Assembly: GCA_945897185.1 (NCBI GenBank)
Contig: CAMDFC010000007.1
Span: 1 to 59,072 of the forward strand
Length of the DNA stretch: 59,072 nt
Source of the DNA: Chitinophaga pinensis
GTDB taxonomy: Bacteria > Bacteroidota > Bacteroidia > Chitinophagales > Chitinophagaceae
Direction: 5' to 3'
Both the position numbers and the translations under genes were made by a program. This document shows positions 34,668 through 43,708 of the stretch, one piece after another (within the stretch, counting starts at the first letter, position 1; each line of letters starts with the position of its first letter). Under the pieces are notes generated by a model, which saw nothing but the letters and a program-made list of their open reading frames with translations, searched no databases and was not told the origin of the DNA.

Positions 34668-34675
34668 CAAAGGTA
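34668..34675 (-). promoter_or_regulatory. -7 element 4 nt before the RlmI-like gene ATG
   Basis: The minus strand reads TACCTTTG, then TGCT, then ATG. With a start site about 5 nt past the element, the mRNA would begin at or near the ATG itself. Confidence 0.6.
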
Positions 34676-34780
34676 AACTTTCGTGGAAATGACTGAAATT
34701 TGCATTTTGTTGAAAAAATCAGACAATTTGACTTGTTTTTTGAGTGTGGCAAGCCATTTGAACAACACAAACGCAAACCA

Positions 34781-35317
34781 ATGAACATGGAAGAAAAAGA
34801 AATGATGAATAACGAAGAGCAGGCTCCACAGGCTGAGGACCAAGAACTAAACAGTGCAGAAGTATTTTCAGAAACCGATCTTTTGAGGAAAGAGCTGGAG
34901 GAACAAAAGGAAAAGTTCATTAGGCTTTATGCAGATTTCGATAATTCCAAGCGCAGAAATGCCAAAGAAAGGGTGGAGTTGATACAAACTGCAGGCAGAG
35001 AAGTGATACAATCGATGTTAGAAGTAATGGACGATTGTGATAGGGCTGAAAAACAGTTGCAAAAGAGCGAAGATCTTACGCAGATTAAACAGGGAATTCA
35101 ACTGGTTTTTGCCAAGTTTAGAAGTACCATGCATGCCAAAGGGGTAAAAGAAATGAAAACGATTGGGGAAGAATTTAATCCAGATTTCCATGAAGCCATT
35201 ACTGAAATTCCTGTCCCGGATGAAAACATGAAGGGAAAGGTAGTAGACGAAGTGGAAAAGGGATACACCTTAAGTGATAAAATCATTCGATTTGCAAAAG
35301 TGGTGGTGGGTAAATAA
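34781..35317 (+). CDS. grpE: Nucleotide exchange factor GrpE
   Basis: Exchange factor for the DnaK chaperone, 178 residues from MNMEEKEMMN. A charged disordered N-terminus and long dimer helix (about 30-75, ELEEQKEKFIRLYADFDNSKRR) precede the GrpE signature (GVKEMKTIGEEFNPDFHEAI, VVDEVEKGYTLSDKIIRFAKVVV). An open frame back to 34700 crosses the divergent promoter region, so I reject the longer start. It is followed by dnaJ at 24 nt; dnaK is not in the window. Confidence 0.96.
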   Translation: MNMEEKEMMNNEEQAPQAEDQELNSAEVFSETDLLRKELEEQKEKFIRLYADFDNSKRRNAKERVELIQTAGREVIQSMLEVMDDCDRAEKQLQKSEDLTQIKQGIQLVFAKFRSTMHAKGVKEMKTIGEEFNPDFHEAITEIPVPDENMKGKVVDEVEKGYTLSDKIIRFAKVVVGK

Positions 35318-35341
35318 CCTTTCTCCAAAACTAATTTGACT

Positions 35342-36505
35342 ATGGCTAAAAGAGATTACTACGAAATACTGGGTGTTGTTAAATCATCCACGGCTGATGA
35401 AATTAAAAAAGCATACCGCAAAGTGGCCATGCAGTTTCACCCGGATAGAAATCCAGGTGATAAAGAATCGGAAGAGAAGTTTAAAGAAGCTGCAGAAGCT
35501 TATGAAGTATTGAGTGATCAAGAAAAGCGAGCACAATACGACAGGTTTGGCCATGCTGGTGTAAATGGGCGGGGTGGTGCTGGTGGTGCCCAGGGAATGA
35601 ACATGGATGATATTTTTAGTAATTTTGGAGACATTTTTGGTGAGGATATTTTTGGTAGTTTTTTTGGTGGTGGTGGCGGGCGTCAACGCAGCGGCGGCGG
35701 ACGCGCAAGGGGGACAAGAGGAAGCAACCTCAGGATTAAATTAAAGATGAATTATGAGGAGATTGCAAAAGGCGCAAACAAAACAGTCAAGGTTAAAAAA
35801 TACACCACATGTACATCATGTACTGGATCTGGTGCAAAAGACAAAAATGCCATTCAAAATTGTGGGACTTGTGGGGGTAGCGGACAAGTAAGAAAAGTGA
35901 CCAATACTTTTCTTGGTCAAATGCAAACCGTAGGTACTTGTCCAACATGTAGCGGAGAGGGTTCTACCATTACAAGCAAGTGTGGCGCTTGCAAAGGGGA
36001 GGGCAGGGTATATACAGAAGAAACAATCGCCATTGATATTCCAGCTGGGGTTCAAGATGGTATGCAACTTAGCTTGAGCGGCAAGGGCAATGCGGGTGAA
36101 CGGGGAGGTGCTCCGGGTGATTTGATTGTTCTCATTGAAGAAGAGCATCATCCAGAATTGCAAAGAGACAATTTAAATGTGATTTACGATATGCACATCA
36201 GTTTTACTGATGCAGTTTTTGGGGCAAATCCTGAAGTGCCTACCATTGATGGGAGAGCAAAAATTAAAATTCCGGCAGGAACACAAAGTGGGAAAATATT
36301 CAGGTTGAAAGGGAAGGGATTTCCTTCCATTAATTCTTATGAAAAAGGGGATCAGTTGATTCATATCAACATCTGGACACCTCAAACATTGTCAGCAGAG
36401 GAAAAAGAATTGATGGAGAAACTCAAAGACGCAAAAAACTTTCAGCCCCAGCCAGAAAAAAACGAGAAAAGTTTTTACAGCAAGATGAAAGAAATGTTTA
36501 GCTAA
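35342..36505 (+). CDS. dnaJ: Chaperone DnaJ (Hsp40)
   Basis: Co-chaperone that delivers substrates to DnaK and stimulates its ATPase, 387 residues. It has a J domain with HPD in [10 protein letters not shown], a Gly/Phe-rich linker (about 78-125, [11 protein letters not shown]), four zinc-binding repeats ([32 protein letters not shown]) and two substrate-binding beta domains. The start is ATG 35342 ([10 protein letters not shown]); a TTG 6 nt earlier is in frame but unneeded. It forms an operon with grpE. The stop overlaps the convergent hpt stop by 4 nt. Confidence 0.97.
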   Translation: MAKRDYYEILGVVKSSTADEIKKAYRKVAMQFHPDRNPGDKESEEKFKEAAEAYEVLSDQEKRAQYDRFGHAGVNGRGGAGGAQGMNMDDIFSNFGDIFGEDIFGSFFGGGGGRQRSGGGRARGTRGSNLRIKLKMNYEEIAKGANKTVKVKKYTTCTSCTGSGAKDKNAIQNCGTCGGSGQVRKVTNTFLGQMQTVGTCPTCSGEGSTITSKCGACKGEGRVYTEETIAIDIPAGVQDGMQLSLSGKGNAGERGGAPGDLIVLIEEEHHPELQRDNLNVIYDMHISFTDAVFGANPEVPTIDGRAKIKIPAGTQSGKIFRLKGKGFPSINSYEKGDQLIHINIWTPQTLSAEEKELMEKLKDAKNFQPQPEKNEKSFYSKMKEMFS

Positions 36506-37047
36506 TCACCCAAGGGTTCTTCAAGCTGCATGATTTGGTCTAAGTTTCTTCCAAAGCCATTGTAATCAAGACCATAGCCAACAACAAAAAGGTTTGGAAT
36601 TTCAAAACCCAAGAAGTCTATATCTATTGGATATTGGGTAGCCACTTTTTTGTGAAGCAAGGCGCACACTTTTAAAGATTGTGGTTGTTGGTGTTTCAAT
36701 TGAGGAAGAAATGCAGAAAGTGTTTTTCCAGTATCAATGATGTCCTCAATAATGACCACATGCCTATCGAATAGGTCAATCTCTAATCCAATGGAGGTGA
36801 TAACAGTCCCCGTTGATTTAGTTCCTTGATAAGAGGCCAACTTTATAAAACTAATTTCCGCCGAGATAGTTATTTTTTTGAAAAGGTCTGATGCAAACAT
36901 AAATGCACCATTTAAGATAGCTATGAATAAAGGATTTTTATCAGCATAGTCGTTGTTGATTTCTTTTGCTATTTTCTCAATGGCTTTTTCAATTTCAGTC
37001 TTGTTTAGGTAAGGCTTAAAAGACTTGTCTAGAATTTGTTTGTTCAT
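36502..37047 (-). CDS. hpt: Hypoxanthine phosphoribosyltransferase
   Basis: Purine salvage enzyme that converts hypoxanthine (and often guanine) plus PRPP to the nucleotide, 181 residues. It has the type I PRTase PRPP loop [14 protein letters not shown], the pyrophosphate-loop region [11 protein letters not shown] and the base-binding region [16 protein letters not shown]. It starts 4 nt after the LysM-glucosaminidase gene stop, the last of a three-gene minus-strand operon. Confidence 0.95.
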   Translation of the reverse strand: MNKQILDKSFKPYLNKTEIEKAIEKIAKEINNDYADKNPLFIAILNGAFMFASDLFKKITISAEISFIKLASYQGTKSTGTVITSIGLEIDLFDRHVVIIEDIIDTGKTLSAFLPQLKHQQPQSLKVCALLHKKVATQYPIDIDFLGFEIPNLFVVGYGLDYNGFGRNLDQIMQLEEPLGD

Positions 37048-37051
37048 CGGT

Positions 37052-38311
37052 TTATTTTAGAATCTTGAGTGATTGGCCAATGGAAAGGTTGTTGTTTTTC
37101 ATTTTGTTGGTATCCTTGATGGAGTCAACCGTCACACTGTATTTTTTTGCAATGGTGGATAAAGATTCTCCTTTTTTAACTATATGCACGGCTGCGTTCT
37201 TATTTTTTTTTATTTTTTTGTTCTCGCTGGACTTAGCCAATTGTGGGGTCTTTGACAATTTATTTTTTAATGAAATTTTTTGTCCTGCTTTTGGAACCTG
37301 ACCTGCTTTCATCTTGTTTAACTCAAGTAAATTGGCAAGTCGTATGCCTTCAACCTGACTAATATCCACTAAGGTCTCACCTTGTTTTACGCGATGGAAT
37401 GATTTTTTCCCGGTCTTCTTTTTTCTTTGCAAATAAACCAATTGGTCTTTCTTTAAAAGGGCTGCTTTCTTAGGTAGTTCGTTGAAAAGTACAATGGAAG
37501 ACATTTGCACTTTATATTTTCTTGCCAAAGACAACAGTGATGTCCCTTCTTCTGCATATACTACTTTAGCCCCATTGATTTTAAAAATACCACTTGGATA
37601 TAAGGCGTTACTTTTTTTTGTGTTGTTGGATCTGATACTTTTCTCTGCTTCTTCAAATGCATTGTTTGCTCCGAATTTACTCACCAATACAGGAGCACTT
37701 ACAGTAGAAGCAGGCAAGTTGCTTCTCACCATGCTAAAGTACTCTGAGAGATCAATCTCTTCTTCATCAGCTTCCGCATATTGGTTGAGTTCATTTAATT
37801 GGTAAGTCTCTACGTATTTGATGATGGTTTCGGCGTAAACGGGACTTGTAGCATATCCAGCTTTTTTTAAACCCCATGCCCATGAAGTATGGTCGTCTGC
37901 ATCGTATTCAAACAAGAACGCATACCTGGATTGTGATTTTAGATAATCAGAATGGTCTAAATAAGAGTCTTCTGCAGATTCATATTTTCTAAAACATTCC
38001 CCTTCCGCATCGTCGTCGTGATAAACCTTATCTCCCTCCCAACTGGATTTACACTTGATGCCAAAATGGTTGTTAGATCTTGAAACAAGGTTGCTCTTTC
38101 CGGCACCAGACTCATGAATGCCTTGTGCTATTTTTATGGATGCAGGAAAACCAGTCCTTGACATTTCTTTGATGGCAAGTGGTGCATATGTTTCAATGTA
38201 CAGTATAATTTGTTCCCTGTAGGAGTCTTGTGCTTCTGCTTTGGGGTTAAGAAAGGCAAGTGCCAAAATGGCTAAAACAATATTCAGGTTTTTCAATCGC
38301 ATCATGTTCAT
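37052..38311 (-). CDS. Exported glucosaminidase (GH73) with three LysM domains
   Basis: Peptidoglycan hydrolase of 419 residues. The signal peptide ends AEA-QD. The GH73 Mannosyl-glycoprotein endo-beta-N-acetylglucosaminidase domain (about 28-195) includes PASIKIAQGIHESGAGKSNL with the catalytic glutamate, NNHFGIKC and GLKKAGYATSPVYAETII. Three LysM repeats follow: one starting near 245 (VVYAEEGTSLLSLARKY), one near 305 (FHRVKQGETLVDIS) and one near 373 (VHIVKKGESLSTIAKKY), to hold the enzyme on the wall. The ATG overlaps the stop of the upstream methyltransferase gene (ATGA), so the two are coupled. Confidence 0.92.
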   Translation of the reverse strand: MNMMRLKNLNIVLAILALAFLNPKAEAQDSYREQIILYIETYAPLAIKEMSRTGFPASIKIAQGIHESGAGKSNLVSRSNNHFGIKCKSSWEGDKVYHDDDAEGECFRKYESAEDSYLDHSDYLKSQSRYAFLFEYDADDHTSWAWGLKKAGYATSPVYAETIIKYVETYQLNELNQYAEADEEEIDLSEYFSMVRSNLPASTVSAPVLVSKFGANNAFEEAEKSIRSNNTKKSNALYPSGIFKINGAKVVYAEEGTSLLSLARKYKVQMSSIVLFNELPKKAALLKKDQLVYLQRKKKTGKKSFHRVKQGETLVDISQVEGIRLANLLELNKMKAGQVPKAGQKISLKNKLSKTPQLAKSSENKKIKKNKNAAVHIVKKGESLSTIAKKYSVTVDSIKDTNKMKNNNLSIGQSLKILK

Positions 38312-38946
38312 TTTTTATACAAAAGGGTTAATCCATCCCTAATTGTTAACATTAATTGTTCCACACGTGGATCGTCCATTATGCCTTTGTTAAAGGCATC
38401 GATGGCTTTGGCATTTTTTCCAGTGAGTGGTTCCTTAAACACCTCACCATGAAAAAACACATTGTCAAATATCAGCCAAGTTCCTGGTTTTACTGTTTCA
38501 ACCAAGAATTCATAATACCCAACATACCCTGTTTTATCAGCATCTACAAAAACCAGGTCCCAATCCATGTGTAAATCCTTCAGTACATTTTTTGCATCAC
38601 CTACATGCAGACAAATTTGTTTCTTGTATAGGCTCTTATCAAAAAAACGTTGGGCTACATCAGCCTCTGAGGACCTGCGTTCTATGGTGTGTAGAACTCC
38701 ACCTTTTTGAAGTCCTTTTGCCAAACAAAGTGCACTATACCCAGTAAATGTTCCAATTTCCAGGATATACTTGGGTTGGATCATTTTACTGATCATGGTG
38801 AGCAAGTTGCCCTGCAAGGCACCGCTGATCATATGGGCTTCGGGGTGGTTGTTGATTGTGTATTGGGTTACTTCACTCAGTAGATCATCTATCTGTGAGC
38901 TGTGTTTCAACGCATAATCATTGGCCAACTGATGAACTAAATCCAT
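38308..38946 (-). CDS. Class I SAM-dependent O-methyltransferase (COMT-like)
   Basis: A 212-residue cytoplasmic methyltransferase of the caffeoyl-CoA/catechol O-methyltransferase family. The SAM site is ILEIGTFTGYSALCLAKGL, followed by TIERRSSE, LVFVDADKTGYVGYYE (metal-binding aspartate region) and LIFDNVFFHG. The native substrate is not evident. It is first gene of an operon with the LysM-glucosaminidase and hpt and has a good promoter. Confidence 0.9.
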   Translation of the reverse strand: MDLVHQLANDYALKHSSQIDDLLSEVTQYTINNHPEAHMISGALQGNLLTMISKMIQPKYILEIGTFTGYSALCLAKGLQKGGVLHTIERRSSEADVAQRFFDKSLYKKQICLHVGDAKNVLKDLHMDWDLVFVDADKTGYVGYYEFLVETVKPGTWLIFDNVFFHGEVFKEPLTGKNAKAIDAFNKGIMDDPRVEQLMLTIRDGLTLLYKK

Positions 38947-38952
38947 GTTAGG

Positions 38953-38984
38953 CGAATTTACGACTCTACAACTTTTTTATCAAA
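38953..38984 (-). promoter_or_regulatory. Promoter of the O-methyltransferase/LysM/hpt operon
   Basis: On the minus strand TTTG (38984-38981) is followed by 20 nt and TAAATTCG (38960-38953), one mismatch to TAnnTTTG. The -7 element ends 6 nt before the ATG, so the leader would be very short. Confidence 0.65.
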
Positions 38985-39014
38985 CCTATGGTGTTGTAAA
39001 AAAGCAAAAATTTG

Positions 39015-40517
39015 TTAATCGGGCTTTTTAGAGAGCATCCACAATCCGAAGAAGGTGAGCATACCGTTAATCAACAACATTTCAAATCCAATCTGGTATT
39101 CATTAAATAGTGAAGGGGCTGCTTTTCCTAAAGCGTAACAGATTGCAGGTGCCAACAAGCAAACTACAGTAACGCCATAGCCTTTGGGTAATATCCGTTT
39201 GGTGAGCATGCCAAAAGAAAACAATCCCAATAAAGGCCCGTAGGTATATCCTGCAAGATCCAATATGATGCCAATGATTGATTTGTTATTTATCCATTTG
39301 AAGGCCATAACACAGATGAGAAAAACAATTGCAAAGCTGAGGTGGACAAAAATTCTGGTCCTTTTTTGTTTTTCTTCTGTTAACCCCTCTTGTCTTCTAA
39401 TGCCCAAGATATCGATACAAAAAGAAGAGGTTAATGCAGTAAGTGCACCATCCGCACTGGGGAAGAGTGCAGATATAAGTGCGATAATAAAAATAACACC
39501 AATTGCCGGTGGAAGGTGAAAAAGTGCGATGGTGGGAAAAAGGTCGTCACCAATTATATTTTTTCCTTCAAAAAGCAATTGGTTTCCATCATAGGCGCCA
39601 CCATTTAATGTAGTGTAGAGGTAAAGGAGTCCTCCTAAAAAAAGAAAAAGCAAATTGACAATTACCATGATGGTGGTGAACGTGAGTATGTTTTTCTGGG
39701 AATCTTTCATGGTGCGTACACTGATATTTTTTTGCATCATTTCCTGGTCTAGTCCAGTCATGGCAATCGCAATTACCGCTCCACCAATGATATTTTTTAA
39801 TACATGGGATTTACTGTTGAAGTTGGTGATCCAAAGTTTGGTATATCCTTTCTCTTGCATAGAATCAATGACCTGGAGAAACGATAGGTCTATTTGTGTA
39901 AGTATATAAACAATGCAAATAATCAGTCCCGCTAACATAAAAGTGGTCTGTAACGTATCTGTGTAGACAATTGTTTTTACTCCTCCTTTGAAAGTGTACA
40001 ACAAAATCATGAAAAGAATGATGGATGAGGTAAGTACAAAGGGAACGCCCATTTCATCCAATATAAAAATTTGCAAAACGTTAATTACCAAGAACAATCT
40101 GGCAGTTGCTCCAAAGGTTCTTGAAATAATAAAGAAAAGCGCACCCGTTTTATAGCTTTCCCTTCCAAAACGTTGATCAAGGTAATGGTAAATTGAGGTG
40201 AGGTTCAATTTGTAATAAAGCGGAATCAACACATAGGCAATAACCATATAGCCCAAAATATAACCCAAGACCACTTGAAAATAACTGAATCCATTGTAGC
40301 TGAGTCCGCTGATGTTGCCCACCGTACCCGGAACGGAAACAAAGGTTACACCTGAAAGTGAGGTGCCTATCATCCCAAAGGCCACCAACATCCAGTTCGA
40401 ATTTCTGTTGCCAATAAAAAAAGATTCATTGGTGGCATTTCTGGCCGTATACATTGATACTCCCAATAAAAGGAGGAAATACCCCAGTACAAAAGAAAAA
40501 AGCAATACGGGCGACAT
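39015..40517 (-). CDS. Sodium:solute symporter family protein
   Basis: A 500-residue inner-membrane transporter of the SSS family with about 13 hydrophobic spans. Family marks include GNRNSNWMLVAFGMIGTSLSGVTFVSVPG near the start (broken first core helix), QYFQ-like FSYFQVVLGYILGY, FKGGVKTIVYTDTLQT and the late SALFPSADGALTAL sodium-site region. The solute is unknown. The gene is divergent from recN, with 55 nt between starts; a near-match -7 element (TACCTTGC) lies upstream on its strand. Confidence 0.9.
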   Translation of the reverse strand: MSPVLLFSFVLGYFLLLLGVSMYTARNATNESFFIGNRNSNWMLVAFGMIGTSLSGVTFVSVPGTVGNISGLSYNGFSYFQVVLGYILGYMVIAYVLIPLYYKLNLTSIYHYLDQRFGRESYKTGALFFIISRTFGATARLFLVINVLQIFILDEMGVPFVLTSSIILFMILLYTFKGGVKTIVYTDTLQTTFMLAGLIICIVYILTQIDLSFLQVIDSMQEKGYTKLWITNFNSKSHVLKNIIGGAVIAIAMTGLDQEMMQKNISVRTMKDSQKNILTFTTIMVIVNLLFLFLGGLLYLYTTLNGGAYDGNQLLFEGKNIIGDDLFPTIALFHLPPAIGVIFIIALISALFPSADGALTALTSSFCIDILGIRRQEGLTEEKQKRTRIFVHLSFAIVFLICVMAFKWINNKSIIGIILDLAGYTYGPLLGLFSFGMLTKRILPKGYGVTVVCLLAPAICYALGKAAPSLFNEYQIGFEMLLINGMLTFFGLWMLSKKPD

Positions 40518-40560
40518 GTTTTTCCGTTTAATGTGGCAAGGTAATACATTTAAAAATATC

Positions 40561-40568
40561 TACTTTTG
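40561..40568 (+). promoter_or_regulatory. -7 element 4 nt before recN ATG
   Basis: TACTTTTG, then GCAT, then ATG. It is an exact TAnnTTTG match with the same 4-nt spacing as prmC, trpS and the RlmI-like gene. No good -33 box. Confidence 0.6.
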
Positions 40569-40572
40569 GCAT

Positions 40573-42228
40573 ATGCTTCAGCGTTTGTGTATTCAGAATT
40601 ACGCCATCATCGCTCAATTGGAAATATCATTTTCTGAGGGGATGGTCATCATCACTGGGGAAACTGGTGCAGGTAAAAGTATTTTAATGGGGGCATTGGG
40701 ACTAACCCTGGGGGAAAGAGCGGATAGCGCAATGGTTGGAGATAAAGGAACAAAGACCATTATTGAGGCTGTATTTAAAGTTAAGCCGACAAATAAAATT
40801 ATTCAACTTCTGAAGAATGCTGAAATTGACGTAGACGATGAAGTAATCGTTAGAAGAGACATTCAAGCTAGCGGTAAGTCGAGGGCTTTTGTAAATGATA
40901 CCCCCGTTTCTCTAGCACAGCTACAACAATATTCTGCTTTACTGGTAGACCTCCATCAACAATTTGATACATTGGAATTGGGTAGTCAAGAGTTTCAGCG
41001 TTTGCTATTGGATGCAAAAGCAGATGCGTTGAACCTGCTTTCAGACTATGGTAAATTGTATCAAGGTTTTGCGCAAACACAAAAGAAGGTGAATGCACTG
41101 CGCAGCAACATACAAAAAGCAGAACAAGAAAAAGAGTACAAACTTTTTTTATTAAATGAATTAGAAGCGTTGAATTGGCAATCAGGTGAAGAAAAAATAT
41201 TGGAAGAGGAATTAAATTTGCTAACGCATGCTGAGCAAATCAAGACCAATCTAGCAAAGGTTTCCGTAGGGATGAATGAAGGGGAACAACCCATTCTGCC
41301 TGCAGTGAAATCACTCATCACCCAATTGCAATCTGTAAGTAAATATCAGCCACAACTCCCAGATTTATTAAATCGGTTTGATTCGGTTTATTTAGAGTTG
41401 AAAGACATTGCATCGGATCTAGATACAATTTTAGACGGAGTTTCAGTAGATGACCAACGGTTAGATCAACTTAACCAGCGATTGGCGTTTGCACAACGGT
41501 TGTTTAAAAAGCATGCCCTGGTTTCAGCAGATCAATTGACTGAGCTTCAAGTAAGTTTGTCGAAGGAAATGGATGTTTTGTCGCATTCCGAAGAAGATTT
41601 GGAAAAGTTAGAAAAAGAATTGGCAGCACTAAATGCAAAGGCAGTTGAGTTGGCAATGGACTTGAGTAAAAAAAGAAAAAAGACGATACCCGGGTTAGAA
41701 AAATCTACAAATGAATTACTCACGCGAGTGGGTATGCCCAATGCTAAATTTAAAATTGATATTGAGCATGCAGCATTGAATGCATCTGGTATGGATCAGG
41801 TTTCTTTTTTGTTTGATGCAAACAAGAGTGGAAAATTTGAACCCTTAGGTAAAGTGGCTAGTGGTGGTGAATTGAGCAGACTTATGCTTGTATTAAAATC
41901 ACTTGTGGCTGGTTCATTAGAAATGCCCACCTTAATTTTTGATGAAATTGACAGTGGAATTAGCGGTGAGGCTGCGAAACAAGTGGGGGTACTGATGGAT
42001 GAAATTTCTATTTCACATCAGTTGATTGCCATAACCCATCAGCCCCAGATTGCAGCAAAAGCAGACCAGCATCTTTTTGTGTTTAAAAAAGAAATAGACG
42101 GTAAAATCAATACGGGCATTATGGAGTTGAAAGGAGAGGAACGTGTGGTAAGCATTGCACAAATGATGGCAGGAGTAAACCCGAGTGATGCTGTGTTGGC
42201 CAGCGCCAAGGAAATGATGAAAGGCTAA
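40573..42228 (+). CDS. recN: DNA repair protein RecN
   Basis: SMC-like ATPase for double-strand-break repair, 551 residues from MLQRLCIQNYAII. It has N-terminal Walker A GETGAGKSILMGAL, a long central coiled coil (about 150-390), and the C-terminal signature ASGGELSRLMLVLKSL and Walker B LIFDEIDSGISG with HQPQIAAKADQH. The open frame reaches back to 40312 within the antisense symporter gene, which is not coding. The -7 element 4 nt before this ATG supports the chosen start. Confidence 0.96.
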   Translation: MLQRLCIQNYAIIAQLEISFSEGMVIITGETGAGKSILMGALGLTLGERADSAMVGDKGTKTIIEAVFKVKPTNKIIQLLKNAEIDVDDEVIVRRDIQASGKSRAFVNDTPVSLAQLQQYSALLVDLHQQFDTLELGSQEFQRLLLDAKADALNLLSDYGKLYQGFAQTQKKVNALRSNIQKAEQEKEYKLFLLNELEALNWQSGEEKILEEELNLLTHAEQIKTNLAKVSVGMNEGEQPILPAVKSLITQLQSVSKYQPQLPDLLNRFDSVYLELKDIASDLDTILDGVSVDDQRLDQLNQRLAFAQRLFKKHALVSADQLTELQVSLSKEMDVLSHSEEDLEKLEKELAALNAKAVELAMDLSKKRKKTIPGLEKSTNELLTRVGMPNAKFKIDIEHAALNASGMDQVSFLFDANKSGKFEPLGKVASGGELSRLMLVLKSLVAGSLEMPTLIFDEIDSGISGEAAKQVGVLMDEISISHQLIAITHQPQIAAKADQHLFVFKKEIDGKINTGIMELKGEERVVSIAQMMAGVNPSDAVLASAKEMMKG

Positions 42229-42233
42229 TTGCT

Positions 42234-42241
42234 TATATTTG
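42234..42241 (+). promoter_or_regulatory. -7 element of fabI
   Basis: TATATTTG matches TAnnTTTG and lies 19 nt before the fabI ATG, just after the recN stop. Confidence 0.5.
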
Positions 42242-42260
42242 CGGACTAAATTGATAAAAC

Positions 42261-43073
42261 ATGTCAAACCAATTGCTAAAAGGAAAAAAAGGAATCATAT
42301 TTGGTGCGCTGGATGAGAAATCGATTGCTTGGAAAACAGCAGTGGCTTGTCATGAGCAGGGTGCACAACTTGTACTCACCAACGCGCCAGTTGCACTTAG
42401 GATGGGAGAGATCAACAAACTCGCAGAACAAATAAATGCTCCTGTTATTGGTGCAGATGTAGTTAATATGGACGACCTCAAGAATTTGTTTGAACAAAGC
42501 ATGACACATTTTGGCGGAGGTATTGATTTTATTTTGCATTCAATTGGCATGAGTCTCAATGTTAGAAAAGGAAAAGGATATACTGAGATTGATTATGGTT
42601 TCAATCAGAAGACCTTGGATATTTCAGCAATGTCGCTGCATAGGGTTTTACGCACTGCTTGGGATATGGATGCATTGAATGAGTGGGGAAGCGTTGTAGC
42701 ACTTACCTATATTGCTGCACAACGTGTATTTCCAGATTACAATGAAATGGCAGACGCAAAGGCCTTATTGGAAAGCGTATCGCGCAGCTTTGGTTATCAT
42801 TATGGAGTGAAGAAAAAAGTAAGGGTGAACACCATTTCACAATCTCCTACAAGAACTACTGCAGGAAGTGGCGTTAAAGGGTTCGACGGTTTTGTTACCT
42901 ATGCCGAGAAAATGAGCCCCTTAGGAAATGCTTCAGGAGAAGATTGCGCAAACTATTGTGTAGCTATGTTTTCAGACATGACCAAGATGGTTACCATGCA
43001 GAACCTTTTCCATGATGGAGGATTTTCTTTTACTGGAGTCACCAATGCGGTGATAGAGAAAATGGAAAATTAA
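42261..43073 (+). CDS. fabI: Enoyl-ACP reductase FabI
   Basis: Final reductase of each fatty-acid elongation cycle, 270 residues. Short-chain dehydrogenase fold: GKKGIIFGALDEKSIAWKTAVA (FabI-type nucleotide site), HSIGMSLN and catalytic tyrosine-lysine pair Y-x6-K in YNEMADAK. The late loop VNTISQSPTRTTAGSGVKGF is the triclosan/substrate loop. The gene has its own -7 element behind recN and is followed by the SemiSWEET gene at 12 nt. Confidence 0.96.
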   Translation: MSNQLLKGKKGIIFGALDEKSIAWKTAVACHEQGAQLVLTNAPVALRMGEINKLAEQINAPVIGADVVNMDDLKNLFEQSMTHFGGGIDFILHSIGMSLNVRKGKGYTEIDYGFNQKTLDISAMSLHRVLRTAWDMDALNEWGSVVALTYIAAQRVFPDYNEMADAKALLESVSRSFGYHYGVKKKVRVNTISQSPTRTTAGSGVKGFDGFVTYAEKMSPLGNASGEDCANYCVAMFSDMTKMVTMQNLFHDGGFSFTGVTNAVIEKMEN

Positions 43074-43085
43074 AAAACTAAAAAT

Positions 43086-43337
43086 ATGAAGTTTAGAGAA
43101 AGTTTAGGTTATGTTGGCGTAGTTACTGGTTCACTCACATTCGTGCCTCAAGTTTATCAGGCATGGGTGTCTAAGTCTGTAGGTGATCTATCGATTTGGA
43201 TGATTTTGATTTTGTTACTTAACGTAAGCATCTGGCTGATTTATGGAATTATGGGAAAGGACAAAGCAATGATACTTGCAAATACAATCATTATGGTACT
43301 TTCCTTATTGATGCTTTATTTTAAGCTGACTTTTTAA
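43086..43337 (+). CDS. SemiSWEET family sugar transporter (PQ-loop)
   Basis: An 83-residue membrane protein with three predicted spans (about 6-24, 36-55, 61-80), the size of a bacterial SemiSWEET, which works as a dimer to move sugars. The PQ-loop signature is GSLTFVPQVYQAWVSKSVGDLS, and the second span has SIWLIYGIMGKDKAMILANT. Substrate not known. It lies 12 nt after fabI and before a bidirectional terminator, so it probably shares the fabI transcript. Confidence 0.93.
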   Translation: MKFRESLGYVGVVTGSLTFVPQVYQAWVSKSVGDLSIWMILILLLNVSIWLIYGIMGKDKAMILANTIIMVLSLLMLYFKLTF

Positions 43338-43356
43338 AAACTAAAATTCTAAGAAT

Positions 43357-43385
43357 AAAAAAAACCACCGAAAGGTGGTTTTTTT
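43357..43385. terminator. Bidirectional intrinsic terminator
   Basis: AAAACCACC GAAA GGTGGTTTT: a stem closed by a stable GAAA tetraloop, with an A run upstream and a T run downstream. It can end both the fabI-SemiSWEET transcript and the convergent DUF2795 gene. Confidence 0.92.
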
Positions 43386-43396
43386 GTGTAATTCTT

Positions 43397-43618
43397 TTAG
43401 TATTCATCTTCATTAAAGAAGAAATCTTCCTGACTTGGATAGTCTGGCCAAATGTCGTCTATGCCTTCGTAAATATCACCCTCGTCTTCAAGTTCCTGAA
43501 GGTTTTCAATAACTTCAATAGGTGCTCCGCTTCTGATTGAGTAATCAATCAGTTCATCCTTGGTGGCAGGCCAAGGTGCGTCTTCAAGATAAGATGCAAG
43601 TTCGAGTGTCCAGAACAT
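43397..43618 (-). CDS. DUF2795 domain protein
   Basis: A 73-residue very acidic protein: MFWTLELASYLEDAPWPATKDELIDYSIRSG... The central ASYLEDAPWPATKDELIDYA-type pattern is the DUF2795 motif, and the tail is rich in Asp, Glu and Phe (DDIWPDYPSQEDFFFNEDEY). The function of the family is not established. It is a monocistronic gene with a textbook promoter and the bidirectional terminator, so it is clearly expressed despite its size. Confidence 0.88.
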   Translation of the reverse strand: MFWTLELASYLEDAPWPATKDELIDYSIRSGAPIEVIENLQELEDEGDIYEGIDDIWPDYPSQEDFFFNEDEY

Positions 43619-43641
43619 AAGGACCTGTTTTTTATTTCCGG

Positions 43642-43672
43642 CAAAAGTAATGGTTAATTCGAATATACCAAA
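43642..43672 (-). promoter_or_regulatory. Consensus promoter of the DUF2795 gene
   Basis: The minus strand reads TTTG (43672-43669), 19 nt, TACTTTTG (43649-43642), then a 23-nt leader to the ATG. This is the best consensus match in the window besides metX. Confidence 0.78.
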
Positions 43673-43708
43673 CGCGAAGATTGGTTAACTTCATCACAAA
43701 TTTGTTAC

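Noticed and set aside
34700-34780. Upstream extension of grpE.
   Set aside because: The extra 27 residues are rich in phenylalanine and cysteine, lack GrpE similarity and cover the divergent control region.
40312-40572. Upstream extension of recN.
   Set aside because: It is antisense to the symporter gene, and the -7 element lies just before the conserved start.
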